64,000 bases of DNA from Syntrophotalea carbinolica DSM 2380 (GTDB lineage Bacteria > Desulfobacterota > Desulfuromonadia > Desulfuromonadales > Syntrophotaleaceae). The first letter of the stretch is position 1. The number at the start of each line of letters is the position of its first letter. The stretch lies in NCBI RefSeq assembly GCF_000012885.1, contig NC_007498.2, positions 682,001 through 746,000 of the forward strand, written 5' to 3'. This document shows, in pieces, positions 52,677-61,650 of the stretch. A model generated the notes under the pieces. The model was not told where the DNA came from and searched no databases. It saw only the letters and a program-made list of their open reading frames with translations. The translations under genes and the position numbers were made by a program.

Positions 52677-53330
52677 CTATTGTATACCGATGTTCAGCCA
52701 GTTCACTCCTTCGATTTCCGCACTGACCTGATCCCCCGGGACGACAGGTCCGACGCCGGATGGCGTACCGGTCAACAGAATATCCCCTTTTTCCAGTGTA
52801 AAGATACTCGAGGCGGTACTGATAAGATCCGGGATCGTGTGGATCATCTCTGACGTGTTGCCATCCTGGCGCAGGTCGCCGTTGACAGATAAAGTCAGGT
52901 GCAGGTTGTGGGGATCGGAAACCCGGCTTGCCGGCACGAAATCGGAAAGCGGGCAGGAAGTGTCGAAACCTTTGGCCTGGTCCCATGGCAGGCCCTGTTC
53001 CTTGAGCCGTTGCTGGACATCGCGCAGGGTCAGATCGATGCCGACACCGTAACCGGCGACATGGTTCATGGCCTCTTGTTTCGGGATGTTTTTCCCCCAT
53101 TTGCCGATAAGCACGGCAAGTTCCACTTCATGATGACAAAGCTGGCTGTAGGGGGGGATAATCGCCTTTTCCCTGGGGCCGATAATGCTGCTGGCGGGTT
53201 TGAGGAAAAAAACCGGTTCAGAGGGCGGCTCATTGCCCAGTTCTGTGGCGTGGGAGCGATAGTTGCGCGCTACGCACAGAATTTTCCCGACCTGAAAAAT
53301 AGTATCATCGAGCAAGCGTACCGTGTACAT
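52677..53330 (-). CDS. Fumarylacetoacetate hydrolase family protein
   Basis: A 217-aa protein; the ATG at 53330 follows gaggaatgtc. Single FAH domain with KILCVARNYRSHATELGN, HHEVELAVLIGKWG (metal-binding Glu residues), YGVGIDLTLRDVQQRLKEQG and GDILLTGTPSGVGPV. Small members act as acylpyruvate hydrolases or oxaloacetate decarboxylases/tautomerases. Which one cannot be decided here. It lies 23 nt downstream of the TRIC-like gene on the same strand. Confidence 0.9.
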   Translation of the reverse strand: MYTVRLLDDTIFQVGKILCVARNYRSHATELGNEPPSEPVFFLKPASSIIGPREKAIIPPYSQLCHHEVELAVLIGKWGKNIPKQEAMNHVAGYGVGIDLTLRDVQQRLKEQGLPWDQAKGFDTSCPLSDFVPASRVSDPHNLHLTLSVNGDLRQDGNTSEMIHTIPDLISTASSIFTLEKGDILLTGTPSGVGPVVPGDQVSAEIEGVNWLNIGIQ

Positions 53331-53353
53331 GACATTCCTCCTTTTGACAAAAC

Positions 53354-53959
53354 TCAATCCAGGGCGCGTGGCAAGGCCCAGTTAAAACGAATGGCGAGCA
53401 AACGCAAGGCAATCACCGTTGCGGCGGCGATCAGCAGTGCCATCGGGCGGGGCAGGCCGTTTTGAATCAGCAGCACCAGCAGCGTGCCGCCGGCCAGACA
53501 GGCGGAGGCATAGATTTCCTTGCGCAATATGAGGGGGATCTGGTTGGCCAGCACGTCGCGGATCACACCGCCGGCGGTTGCCGTGATAACCCCCATGATT
53601 ACCGCACCGAGCAAACCCAGATCGAAATGCAGGGCTTTTTCCGTGCCGATCACGACAAAGGTCCCGAGCCCGATGGCATCGAAATAAAGCAGCGGTTGAT
53701 GCATGGCGGTCATATGGCGATATAGGGCGAACGTCAGCAACGATACCCCAAGGGCCAGATACAGATAGACCTCATTTTTGAAACAGAAGGGCGGGTTGTC
53801 GCCGAGCAGCAGATCACGCAGGGTGCCTCCGCCGATGGCGGTTACCAGGCCCAGGACCATGACCCCGAACAAATCCATTTTTCGACGAATTCCCGCCACG
53901 GCGCCCGATGCCGCAAATGCCCCGGTGCCGACCAGGTCCAATGTATAAAGGACTGACAA
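53354..53959 (-). CDS. TRIC-type cation channel family membrane protein (UPF0126/YicG-like)
   Basis: A 201-aa protein with seven hydrophobic helices and the duplicated three-helix unit of the family. The paired Gly-rich signatures are AIGGGTLRDLLLGDNPPFCF (about 42-61) and ATAGGVIRDVLANQIPLIL (about 126-144). Prokaryotic TRIC proteins are K+/Na+-permeable trimeric channels. First gene of a two-gene minus-strand unit with the FAH-family gene. Confidence 0.9.
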   Translation of the reverse strand: MSVLYTLDLVGTGAFAASGAVAGIRRKMDLFGVMVLGLVTAIGGGTLRDLLLGDNPPFCFKNEVYLYLALGVSLLTFALYRHMTAMHQPLLYFDAIGLGTFVVIGTEKALHFDLGLLGAVIMGVITATAGGVIRDVLANQIPLILRKEIYASACLAGGTLLVLLIQNGLPRPMALLIAAATVIALRLLAIRFNWALPRALD

Positions 53960-54183
53960 GGTGTTAAGCCTCCATAGCCTGTTTAAGGATACCCTTTACC
54001 ATGGCGAATACAACCATGGGGGATGGCCTGATGTTTATGTTAGGATAATGCTGTATGATAACCGATGGCATGCTTTTCGTTAAATTATTTCTTTTTTGAG
54101 TCGGGGGCGGATTCGTGGCTTCTCATGATGCCGTGCAGCCGGATCACGGATAGTCCGACAGCCTCCCGGTCTGAGGAGTTCCT

Positions 54184-54939
54184 ATGTTTCTGCCCTATGG
54201 CGACACTCCGAATCCGCGCTCGACAGCCTATATCAACTGGTTGCTCATCGGTCTTAATATCGCCGTTTTCGTTGGCGTGACGATGCCCTTGATGTTTGCC
54301 CGGGTCGATCTGAGCGATCCGCTATTGCTCGATTATCTGCGCTCATACGGTGTGCGGGGGCTGGTGTCGCCGCAGGACGTTCTGCAGCAGGTCAGCGCCT
54401 ACGACCTGTTCGTTTTTCGCTACGGTTTTCGTCCCGCCGCGCCCTCTGTAGTCAGCCTTTTTTCGTGTATGTTCCTGCATGGCGGCTGGATGCACCTCGC
54501 GGGCAATATGCTGTTTCTGTATATCTTTGGCAACAATGTCGAGGTTCGCCTCGGCAGTCTGGGGTACCTGCTGATCTACCTGGTCAGCGGTGTCGCCGCG
54601 ACTCTTTTCTTCGCGGTTTTTGTGCCGGGTTCGCAGATTCCCCTGGTCGGGGCTTCGGGGGCTATTTCCGGGGTGTTGGGGTGTTACTTTTTATGGTTCC
54701 CCCGCAACCGTGTCAAAACCTTCATTTTTTTGTTTCCGTTCTTGATGACCACGGTCATGCTGCCGGCTCGTTTGGTGCTCGGATTTTATCTGATTCTGGA
54801 TAACCTGTTGCCGTTTATGCTGAATGGAGGCGGTGGTGCGGGCGTCGCCCATGGCGCGCATATCGGTGGCTTCCTGGGTGGACTGGGGTTGGCTTACGGC
54901 ATCGACCGCTGCTCATGGCTACGGCGGTTCGGATGGTGA
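54184..54939 (+). CDS. Rhomboid family intramembrane serine protease
   Basis: A 251-aa protein with six to seven TM helices. The catalytic Ser lies in PLVGASGAISGVLGCY, the His in GVAHGAHIGGFLGGLGLAYG, and the oxyanion-side His/Asn in FLHGGWMHLAGNMLFLYIFG. A large extramembrane loop separates TM1 from TM2 (about 42-95), as in secretory rhomboids of this class. It cleaves membrane-protein substrates, target unknown. A ctgaggagttcct ribosome-binding site supports the ATG. Confidence 0.93.
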   Translation: MFLPYGDTPNPRSTAYINWLLIGLNIAVFVGVTMPLMFARVDLSDPLLLDYLRSYGVRGLVSPQDVLQQVSAYDLFVFRYGFRPAAPSVVSLFSCMFLHGGWMHLAGNMLFLYIFGNNVEVRLGSLGYLLIYLVSGVAATLFFAVFVPGSQIPLVGASGAISGVLGCYFLWFPRNRVKTFIFLFPFLMTTVMLPARLVLGFYLILDNLLPFMLNGGGGAGVAHGAHIGGFLGGLGLAYGIDRCSWLRRFGW

Positions 54940-54983
54940 AGCCCTGCCCGGGTCAACGACGCCTGTGATTGTGCCCGACGGTT

Positions 54984-56750
54984 TCAGAAAGGGAACAGCC
55001 AGGGAATCAGCAGGCAGGCGCAGACCCATACCAACAGGTTCAAAAGTACGCCGGTGCGCATGAAATCCGAAAAGCGATATCCGCCCGGCCCCATGACCAG
55101 GGCGTTTGACTGGTGACTGATCGGGGTCATGAAGCAGGAGGAGGCTGCGACTGCTACCGCCATGAAAAAGGGGCGGGGAGAGACTTGCAGGGTCATGGCT
55201 GCGTGCAAAGCGATGGGCGCGATGAGAACCGCCGTGGCGGCGTGGCTCATGATTTCGGTCAATACCGAGGTCAGTAAAAAGAAGGCCGCCATAACAACAT
55301 ACGGGCCCCAGTTGCCGAGCATGTGCAGCAGGCGCTCGGCCAGCAGACTGGCAGCTCCGCTGTTCTCGAGGGCCAGTCCGAGGGGCAGGGTTCCTGCGAT
55401 CAACAGGATGATGCGCCAGTCGATGCTTTCGTAGGCTTCCTGTGCCGTGAGGCAGCGGCTCAGGACCATGCCCAATGCACCGAGTGGCGCCGCCAGGGCG
55501 ATGGGGAGGACCTCCGTAGAGGTGAGCAGTATGACGCCGGCCAATACCATCAGGGCCATGGGGGCCTGGCGGGGGCGATAGGGGACCGGTTCCACGCCGC
55601 CGAGCAATAGAAATCCGTGCTGTCTTCCAAGGTGCTTGATTCCGGCATCGTCGCCCTGCAAGAGCAGTACGTCGCCGAATCGCAGTACGACATGATCGAC
55701 TTTTTTTACCACCGGGGCGCCTTGCCGCCATAAAGCCAGTACATTGAGGCCGTGAGTTTCCCTGAAGCGCACCTGGCGCAGGGTTTTGCCGACCATGTCG
55801 CTGTTGGGGGTCAGAGAGGCTTCCACGACAAGAAGTTCCTTGCCGCGACGCGGTGACTGTTCGGCACGTTCGGGGATCAGTTGCAATCCTTTGGCGGCCA
55901 TGACCTTGAGGATGCCATGGGGGTTGCCTTCCAGAAACAGGATGTCGTCAACACGCAGTTTGCGGTTGCGACGGGGCTGGGGAAACTTTTCCCGGCCGCG
56001 CAGTATGGCCCTTACCCGCAGCTGAAAATCCCTTTCCAGAGCACTTCCGGCGATCGTTTGCCCGGCCACGGGAGAGTCTTTCAGGATCTTGACCTGGGTA
56101 ATGTACTCCTTGACCTGGTAAGCTTCGGTCAGTTTTTCCGATTTGCGCGTGGGCAGCATGCGCCGGCCGACAAGCGCCATATAGCTGATGCCGACGATCA
56201 CCAGCACGATCCCGAGGGGACTGAAGGAAAAGAGCCCGAATCGTTCACCGGTATACTCGTAAAGCAGGGCATTCATCAGGATATTCGGCGGCGTTCCGAC
56301 CAACGTACAGACACCGCCGAGCAAAGAACCGTAAGCCAGGGGGATGAGCATTTTCGAGGGGCTGACGTGCATTCGCCGGCAGATATCGACAATCACCGGC
56401 ATCAGCACGGCCGTCGCGCCGATATTGTTGATAAAGGCGGAAAACACGGCCACGCTGGCCATGATGATGACGGTAAGGCGCATTTCGCTTCCCCCCGCCA
56501 GGCGAATAAGGTGTTCGCCGGCTTTGCCCAGTGCCCCGGTGTGGGTAATGCCGGCACTGATGACAAACATGGCGGCCACCGTAATCACTGCCGGGTTTGA
56601 AAATCCGCTCAATGCTTCAGGGACGGAAACCAGCCCGGTGATGGCCAGCGCCAGAAGGATCAACATGGCGACCACATCCATGGGCAGCCATTCGGTGGCG
56701 AACAGCAGCACAGCCGCCAGCAGTATGCATAGGGTCAAGGTGATAGCCAT
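54984..56750 (-). CDS. SLC13-type permease with two TrkA-C (RCK-C) domains
   Basis: A 588-aa transporter. An N-terminal half of five to six helices (residues 1-190; FINNIGATAVLMPVIVDICR and VGTPPNILMNALLYEY are the substrate/Na+ motif) and a C-terminal half (about 400-588) flank two cytoplasmic TrkA-C domains (about 210-380). This arrangement occurs in bacterial DASS-like carriers for dicarboxylates, sulfate or similar anions. The substrate is not determined by sequence. Monocistronic. Confidence 0.88.
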   Translation of the reverse strand: MAITLTLCILLAAVLLFATEWLPMDVVAMLILLALAITGLVSVPEALSGFSNPAVITVAAMFVISAGITHTGALGKAGEHLIRLAGGSEMRLTVIIMASVAVFSAFINNIGATAVLMPVIVDICRRMHVSPSKMLIPLAYGSLLGGVCTLVGTPPNILMNALLYEYTGERFGLFSFSPLGIVLVIVGISYMALVGRRMLPTRKSEKLTEAYQVKEYITQVKILKDSPVAGQTIAGSALERDFQLRVRAILRGREKFPQPRRNRKLRVDDILFLEGNPHGILKVMAAKGLQLIPERAEQSPRRGKELLVVEASLTPNSDMVGKTLRQVRFRETHGLNVLALWRQGAPVVKKVDHVVLRFGDVLLLQGDDAGIKHLGRQHGFLLLGGVEPVPYRPRQAPMALMVLAGVILLTSTEVLPIALAAPLGALGMVLSRCLTAQEAYESIDWRIILLIAGTLPLGLALENSGAASLLAERLLHMLGNWGPYVVMAAFFLLTSVLTEIMSHAATAVLIAPIALHAAMTLQVSPRPFFMAVAVAASSCFMTPISHQSNALVMGPGGYRFSDFMRTGVLLNLLVWVCACLLIPWLFPF

Positions 56751-56870
56751 GCGACCTCTTGCGGTTTGGAAAAGGGAGAGCCGGGTATTATAGGGAAAGT
56801 TTAACCGGATTCTTCATGAAGTCATCCGGTGGCGGTGTTCGGGGCGGGATTTTTGTCGGGGAAAAGCAGT

Positions 56871-57185
56871 GACTGGTGACTGGTAGCTGGTGACTGGTGA
56901 CTGGTGACTGGTGACTGGTGACTGGTGACTGGTGACTGGTGACTGGTGACTGGTGACTGGTGACTGGTGACTGGTGACTGGTGACTGGTGACTGGTGACT
57001 GGTGACTGGTGACTGGTGACTGGTGACTGGTGACTGGTGACTGGTGACTGGTGACTGGTAGCTGGTGACTGGTAGCTGGTGACTGGTAGCTGGTGACTGG
57101 TAGCTGGTGACTGGTAGCTGGTGACTGGTAGCTGGTGACTGGTAGCTGGTAGCTGGTAGCTGGTAGCTGGTAGCTGGTAGCTGGT
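56871..57185. repeat. 45-copy, 7-bp minisatellite (GACTGGT/AGCTGGT)
   Basis: The array is exactly 315 bp, 45 uninterrupted heptamers without indels. Units 1-3 read GACTGGT, GACTGGT, AGCTGGT. Units 4-27 (56892-57059) are 24 pure GACTGGT. Units 28-40 (57060-57150) alternate AGCTGGT and GACTGGT, and units 41-45 are pure AGCTGGT. It lies between thiE and the permease gene, 23 nt beyond the thiE stop. Its length (not a multiple-of-3 unit) makes it open in several frames, but I do not regard it as coding. Confidence 0.98.
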
Positions 57186-57208
57186 GGGAGTTCGTCAGTG
57201 AAGAAGCT

Positions 57209-57835
57209 TCATTGTATTTCCGCCAGCAACGCCCGCGTTGCAGCCTCGGGATCGGAGGCGGCCAGAATCGCGGAAATAAGGGCGACTCCCGCGGCCCCGG
57301 CGGCGCGGACTTCGGGAATGCGGTCACGGCGGATACCGCCGAGCGCCAATACCGGCAACGAGGCCGAAGCACAGGCCCGGCGCAAGGCCTCAAGGCCCTG
57401 AGGCGCGCCATAGGGCGCTTTGGAGGGGGTGAAATAAACCGGGCTGAAAGTCACGAAGTCGGCGCCCTGGCGGTATTCCCGTTCAATGTCCCCGGCATGA
57501 TGAGTGGAGCGGCCGATGATGGCCTGCTTACCGAGTATCTTGCGTGCTGCATGGGTAGGCAGGGAGTGTTCGCCCAGGTGCACCCCGTCGGCTCCGGCTG
57601 CGAGGGCTACATCGATGCGATCGTTGATCAGTAACCGGGCACCGTATCGATCCATGAGGGATTTCAGCTCCATGGCACAGCGATAGAGTTCGTCGGCAGG
57701 CAGGTCTTTCTCGCGCAACTGCACGGCACGCACCCCCCCGTCCAGGGCCTGTTCCACGGCTGTCAACAAGTCGCGCCCGGCAGGCAGGTTGTTGCGGTCA
57801 GTAATCAGGTAGAGGCGAAAGTCGTCGGTATTCAT
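57209..57835 (-). CDS. thiE: Thiamine phosphate synthase
   Basis: A 208-aa TIM-barrel enzyme that joins HMP-pyrophosphate and thiazole phosphate. Motifs are RAVQLREKDLPADELY (about 36-51), LLINDRIDVALAAGADGVHL (about 68-87), IIGRSTHHAGD and VTFSPVYFTPSKA. Last gene of the riboswitch-controlled thi operon, 19 nt after thiH. The tandem heptamer array follows immediately downstream. Confidence 0.97.
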   Translation of the reverse strand: MNTDDFRLYLITDRNNLPAGRDLLTAVEQALDGGVRAVQLREKDLPADELYRCAMELKSLMDRYGARLLINDRIDVALAAGADGVHLGEHSLPTHAARKILGKQAIIGRSTHHAGDIEREYRQGADFVTFSPVYFTPSKAPYGAPQGLEALRRACASASLPVLALGGIRRDRIPEVRAAGAAGVALISAILAASDPEAATRALLAEIQ

Positions 57836-57854
57836 GGTCTGCCCCGTTTATTCC

Positions 57855-58967
57855 CTATTTCACAAAGGCGCCGTCCCAGTCCTTCCATACCGGCTCGTAT
57901 CCCTGGGCGCGCAGCATGGCGCAAATCTGTTCGGCGTTACGATCATCGTCGATAGCAAACTGTTCGCTGCCATCCTGCTGATGTCCGTATCCGCCTGGCG
58001 CGGTGCTGGACCCGGCACTCAGCTGGGTGATACCCAAAGGCAGCAGATGATCGCGCAAACTGGCGCTTTCGCGCGTCGACAGTACCAGTCCGGCGTCGGG
58101 TATCAACAGCCGCAGCGCGCAGATCAGTTGCACCAGGGCACTGTCGGATACCGGTTTCGGTGGCTGAAAACCGCCGTCGGCAGGTCGCATGCGCGGGAAG
58201 GATACATTCACCCGGCTGCGCCACCAGGTGCGTACCAGGTGGCGGGCATGCATGCCGACCAGGTAGCCCTCGATGCGCCAGTCACTCAGCCCCAGCAGGC
58301 TACCGATGCCAATCGAGCGCAGTCCCGCCGCGCCGCCACGATCGGGAGTGGTCAGTCGCCAATTGAAATCTTTCTTGCGACCGAAGGGATGCAGTTTGTC
58401 GTACAGGTCACGGTCGTACGTCTCCTGATAGACGGTCAGGTTGTCGACGCCGGCCGCCACCAGTTGGCGATAACCGGCCTCGTCCATGGGGAAGACTTCG
58501 ATGCTGATGGAAGAAAAAAACGGTCGTACGCGTTTGACAACATTTTCCAGAAAATCGACATCGACCGCCTGCGGTGCCTCGCCGGTCAGTAACTGCACAT
58601 GGCGGAAACCGCGCTGGCGCAGGATGCGGGCCTCGGCTTCGACTTCGTCCAGGCTCAAGGTGCGCCGCGCGACCTTGTTGGCGGCGTTGAAGCCGCAGTA
58701 CAGACAACCGTTGCTGCATTCGTTGGAGATGTACAGCGGCGCATAGAGCTGGATGATCTTGCCGAAACGCTGCTGGGTCAGACGGTGGGCTTTTTGTGCC
58801 ATCGACTCCAGGTAACCGTGCGCCATCGGCGACAGCAGCGCCATGAAATCGGCACTTCGCAGATGTTCCGCCGTCAGCGCCCGTTCCACATCGGCGGCCT
58901 GGCATGACATGATCCGTTCCGCAAGCTCGCTGCGATCGTAGCTGTTGAATTCGTCGAGAAAATTCAC
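57855..58967 (-). CDS. thiH: 2-iminoacetate synthase
   Basis: A 370-aa radical-SAM enzyme that splits tyrosine to dehydroglycine and p-cresol for thiazole formation. The FeS-binding motif is [10 protein letters not shown] (about 84-93). [20 protein letters not shown] and the C-terminal [14 protein letters not shown] are conserved in ThiH. Use of the oxygen-sensitive ThiH rather than ThiO fits an anaerobe. Its ATG overlaps the thiG stop by 4 nt. Confidence 0.97.
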   Translation of the reverse strand: MNFLDEFNSYDRSELAERIMSCQAADVERALTAEHLRSADFMALLSPMAHGYLESMAQKAHRLTQQRFGKIIQLYAPLYISNECSNGCLYCGFNAANKVARRTLSLDEVEAEARILRQRGFRHVQLLTGEAPQAVDVDFLENVVKRVRPFFSSISIEVFPMDEAGYRQLVAAGVDNLTVYQETYDRDLYDKLHPFGRKKDFNWRLTTPDRGGAAGLRSIGIGSLLGLSDWRIEGYLVGMHARHLVRTWWRSRVNVSFPRMRPADGGFQPPKPVSDSALVQLICALRLLIPDAGLVLSTRESASLRDHLLPLGITQLSAGSSTAPGGYGHQQDGSEQFAIDDDRNAEQICAMLRAQGYEPVWKDWDGAFVK

Positions 58968-59740
58968 TGTTCGTCCCTCAGAAATCCGGTCAGGGGGCTG
59001 GACGCCTCGGCCTTCTGTTGCTGGGCCGGCAGACCCGCCAGAAACGCGCGGCGCCCGGCCTCCACCCCGAGGCGAAAGGCGTGTGCCATACCCGCGGGAT
59101 CCGGGGTTACGGCCAGGGCGGTATTGACCAGCACCGCATCGGCACCCATTTCCATGGCCTCGGCCACATGCGACGGTGCGCCAAGACCCGCATCGACCAC
59201 CACAGGTACGATAGCCTGCTCGATGATAATGGCGATGTTATCGCGGGTGCGCACCCCCTTGTTGGTGCCGATGGGCGCTCCCAGCGGCATCACCGTGGCG
59301 GTGCCGGCTTCCTGCAGATGCTTGGCCAGTACCGGGTCGGCATTGATGTAGGGCAAAACCACAAAGCCTTCCTTGACCAGAATTTCGGCGGCCTTGAGGG
59401 TTTCGATGGGATCGGGCAACAGATAATAGGGGTCGGGAGTGACCTCCAGCTTGACCCAGGGCTCGCAGCCGGCGGCGCGCGCCAGACGCGCCAGGCGCAC
59501 AGCCTCCTCGGCGTCGCGGGCACCGCTTGTATTGGGCAGCAGCAGATACTTGTCCCGATCGATATGGGCCAGCAGATCGTCTTCGGGTCGGTCGATGTCG
59601 ACTCGACGCAAAGCGACGGTGACGATCTGCGATCCCGAAGCGGCCAAAGCGTCTGCCATCAGAGAGTTAGAGGCGAATTTTCCGGTCCCGACCATCAGGC
59701 GGGAGGAAAAAGACCGACCGGCAATGACGAGTTCATCCAT
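58964..59740 (-). CDS. thiG: Thiazole synthase
   Basis: A 258-aa TIM barrel. ATG at 59740 (accaaaggttatatc). Landmarks are [13 protein letters not shown], the Schiff-base Lys in [12 protein letters not shown], and [20 protein letters not shown] (phosphate binding). It condenses DXP, dehydroglycine and ThiS-thiocarboxylate sulfur to the thiazole. Translationally coupled to thiH (4-nt overlap); thiS lies 29 nt upstream. Confidence 0.98.
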   Translation of the reverse strand: MDELVIAGRSFSSRLMVGTGKFASNSLMADALAASGSQIVTVALRRVDIDRPEDDLLAHIDRDKYLLLPNTSGARDAEEAVRLARLARAAGCEPWVKLEVTPDPYYLLPDPIETLKAAEILVKEGFVVLPYINADPVLAKHLQEAGTATVMPLGAPIGTNKGVRTRDNIAIIIEQAIVPVVVDAGLGAPSHVAEAMEMGADAVLVNTALAVTPDPAGMAHAFRLGVEAGRRAFLAGLPAQQQKAEASSPLTGFLRDEQ

Positions 59741-59769
59741 GATATAACCTTTGGTCAAAGCGACAGGGT

Positions 59770-59973
59770 TCAGCCCCCGCCGACGAATTGAACGATTTCC
59801 ACCCGGTCGCCGGTATGCAGCGCGGTGGTGGCGAAACGGTCCCGGGTGACGATGGTGCCGTTATATTCGATGGCCACTCGCTCCGGATCGAATTGGAGCT
59901 GTTGCAGCAGGTCCGACAAGCTTGCCAGATTATGGTAGGTGCGTGTTTTGCCATTAACAGTCAAGGTAAGCAT
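59770..59973 (-). CDS. thiS: Sulfur carrier protein ThiS
   Basis: A 67-aa ubiquitin-like carrier; ATG at 59973 after acaggaccaaaacgc. It begins [20 protein letters not shown] and ends [13 protein letters not shown], the C-terminal Gly-Gly (here three Gly) that is adenylated and thiocarboxylated. It follows the thiF-type gene by 17 nt. Confidence 0.95.
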   Translation of the reverse strand: MLTLTVNGKTRTYHNLASLSDLLQQLQFDPERVAIEYNGTIVTRDRFATTALHTGDRVEIVQFVGGG

Positions 59974-59990
59974 GCGTTTTGGTCCTGTTG

Positions 59991-60797
59991 TCAAGCGGGC
60001 GATTCGCCAAGTAATAGTTGCAGTACGGCATTGGCCTGATGATGCGCCGCCACTCCGACGCGGGGTGCCATCAGACCGGTACCCGGCGCCGCCGCGGTTT
60101 CGCCATCGCCGACCAGGTACAGGTTGCCGATGGCCCTTCGGGTGACGATGGCGTTGGCCGGCCCTGCGCCCGCCACCCCGGAGGCCGCCACCAGCGGTGT
60201 GTCCGGGAAGCGGGATAAAAAGGTTTCCGTCAGCATGGCTTTGGCTTGCGGGTCGTCAAAGGCTTCCACCATGACATCGACGCCGTCGAAAATTTCGGCT
60301 ACATTGTCGCGGGTAAGGCGCACCATACGGGTGCTCACTTTTACCCCAGGATTGATGCGGGCCAGCGTCGCGGCCAGGGCTTCGACCTTGGGTTGGCCGA
60401 TCTGGTCGACGAAATACATCTGGCGATTGAGGTTGGAAGGCTCCACCACATCGTAGTCAACCAACAGCAGTCGCCCCACGCCACTGCGTGTCAGGGCGAT
60501 GGCAATGGGCGATCCGAGTCCCCCGACGCCTGCAATGCCGACGGTAGCCTGCTTGAGGCGGGCATGCACGCCGGGGGTGTGGCGTGCGACCAGCAGGGCC
60601 TCCAGTTCCTCGGATGTCGGGATTTCCCCGCGACGGATCAATACGATACGGTCGCCGTTGCTCAGCGGACGGTCGGAGGTTACCGGAAAGCCGTTGAGAA
60701 TGACGACATCGGCCTGCGGCTTAAAGCGATCCCGCATTTCAAACAGGCGGGCGTCCTCGGATATGTTATGGGGTTGTTCGTTAATCCAGATGTGCAT
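59991..60797 (-). CDS. thiF: ThiS adenylyltransferase ThiF with N-terminal ThiS-like domain
   Basis: A 268-aa E1-like enzyme. Residues 1-65 form a ubiquitin-like domain ending SNGDRIVLIRRGEI. The adenylation domain has the Gly-rich loop VGIAGVGGLGSPIAIALTRS (about 86-105), VDYDVVEPSNLNRQMYFVDQ (with the adenylating Arg) and the crossover region AAAPGTGLMAP. The protein contains no cysteine at all, so the usual zinc CxxC pairs and catalytic Cys are absent. ATG at 60797 follows ggtaaggga; it is the first gene after the TPP riboswitch. It activates ThiS as an acyl-adenylate. Confidence 0.93.
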   Translation of the reverse strand: MHIWINEQPHNISEDARLFEMRDRFKPQADVVILNGFPVTSDRPLSNGDRIVLIRRGEIPTSEELEALLVARHTPGVHARLKQATVGIAGVGGLGSPIAIALTRSGVGRLLLVDYDVVEPSNLNRQMYFVDQIGQPKVEALAATLARINPGVKVSTRMVRLTRDNVAEIFDGVDVMVEAFDDPQAKAMLTETFLSRFPDTPLVAASGVAGAGPANAIVTRRAIGNLYLVGDGETAAAPGTGLMAPRVGVAAHHQANAVLQLLLGESPA

Positions 60798-60807
60798 TCC
60801 CTTACCC

Positions 60808-60835
60808 AAAAAAGAAAAGGCCGCAATATGCGACC
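60808..60835 (-). terminator. Expression-platform terminator of the TPP riboswitch
   Basis: On the minus strand ggtcgca, loop tat, tgcggcc is followed by ttttctttttt and directly by the ribosome-binding site of thiF. This indicates transcriptional control: TPP binding should favour this hairpin. Confidence 0.8.
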
Positions 60836-60866
60836 TCGGCAGAACACGTCAGGTTCTGCATTTGCG

Positions 60867-60957
60867 CCGCTTCCCTACGCCGGAATGACCCGGATCAGGT
60901 TCAAAGGGTTGTCCCGCATGCGCAGGACTCTCAGTTTTGCAAACTCCCCCAGGGCCT
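60867..60957 (-). promoter_or_regulatory. TPP riboswitch (THI element)
   Basis: The minus strand shows the conserved P2/P4 core: ggggagtttgcaaaactgag, then agtcctgcgc, then TTTGAACCTGATCCGGGTCA and GGCGTAGGGAAGCG. These are the standard TPP-aptamer segments CTGAGA and ACCTGATCTGG...GGGAA. It lies about 70 nt ahead of the first thi gene and controls the whole operon. Confidence 0.97.
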
Positions 60958-61021
60958 ATCTATTTTTCATCCGCCAGGAGCGGATGAGAAACAACTGCCT
61001 TTATTCTTATGTTTACGGAAT

Positions 61022-61051
61022 ACGTTAGCAGCAGGGCATGGTGGACGTCAA
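61022..61051 (-). promoter_or_regulatory. Sigma-70-type promoter of the thi operon
   Basis: On the minus strand TTGACG (61051-61046), 18 nt, TAACGT (61027-61022), about 60 nt before the riboswitch. Confidence 0.55.
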
Positions 61052-61136
61052 TGTTTAACTTGATTTGCGGAAGCGCCATTCTTCAGCGACGCCTGCCTGC
61101 CGGCAGGATTTTGATAGCCTTGACTGTCGGTAGATG

Positions 61137-61166
61137 TTGTCCCATCGGGGCGGATGTGGTTACAAT
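61137..61166 (+). promoter_or_regulatory. Promoter candidate of the 100-aa gene
   Basis: TTGTCC (61137-61142), 18 nt, TACAAT (61161-61166); the gene starts at 61207. Confidence 0.5.
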
Positions 61167-61206
61167 AGGCACTGCATTGCAGTGTCAACCATTTCAAGGA
61201 GTTTTC

Positions 61207-61509
61207 ATGAACATCTCAGATCGTTACCGCGTCCTGGTGGACGAAATACGTAATTTACAGTCCGGTGCCGGCGATCCCAAAGCCGAGCGCCTTTTAGTGC
61301 AGGCTGTCGAAGAACTTGCCCACCATGAAGAGGGGGTCGGTGAAATTCCCCAGATGCGGTTGGAAGCCCAATTGACGCCGATTCTTCTCAAGGCGCACAA
61401 TCTGCTGGATCGCGCCCGCTTGTTGTTCGATGAACTTGGCGAGGAGGATCGTGTCGGTGCTGTTTGGGAAGCTGAGCAAAAAATCTATCGATTGCTCAAC
61501 TCTCTGTAG
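61207..61509 (+). CDS. Small helical hypothetical protein
   Basis: A 100-aa protein with ribosome-binding site caaggagttttc. It appears all-helical and acidic: MNISDRYRVLVDEIRNLQSG, then LLVQAVEELAHHEEGVGEIP and LLKAHNLLDRARLLFDELGE. No family recognised and no signal peptide, so cytoplasmic. Followed by a HTH-type gene 141 nt later. Confidence 0.75.
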   Translation: MNISDRYRVLVDEIRNLQSGAGDPKAERLLVQAVEELAHHEEGVGEIPQMRLEAQLTPILLKAHNLLDRARLLFDELGEEDRVGAVWEAEQKIYRLLNSL

Positions 61510-61650
61510 AAAGCTCTTCTCTGTCGATATGCCGACCGGTTGCATGTTGCCTTACTTCTTTTAAAGTTAAAGTAAGGCTGCGGCGTGCGCGGGGCTTCGG
61601 GATCTTCCCGGAGGGATGTTGTCTGCCGTCAGCGGAAAGGAGAGCAGCTC

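Larger units (their letters stand above)
60798..61206. other. thi leader and divergent region (409 nt)
   Basis: It contains the thi promoter (61022-61051), TPP riboswitch (60867-60957), its terminator (60808-60835), and a promoter facing the 100-aa gene. No protein gene. A further hairpin (catccgc/gcggatg) lies near 60968-60986. Confidence 0.6.

Noticed and set aside
56871-57185. CRISPR array
   Set aside because: The units are contiguous 7-mers with no spacers and no cas genes are near.
56788-57411. A 207-codon minus-strand open frame with SPVTSHQ-like repeats
   Set aside because: It is the translation of the heptamer array and overlaps thiE out of frame. 7-bp units stay open by chance, there is no ribosome-binding site, and the ends do not look like protein.
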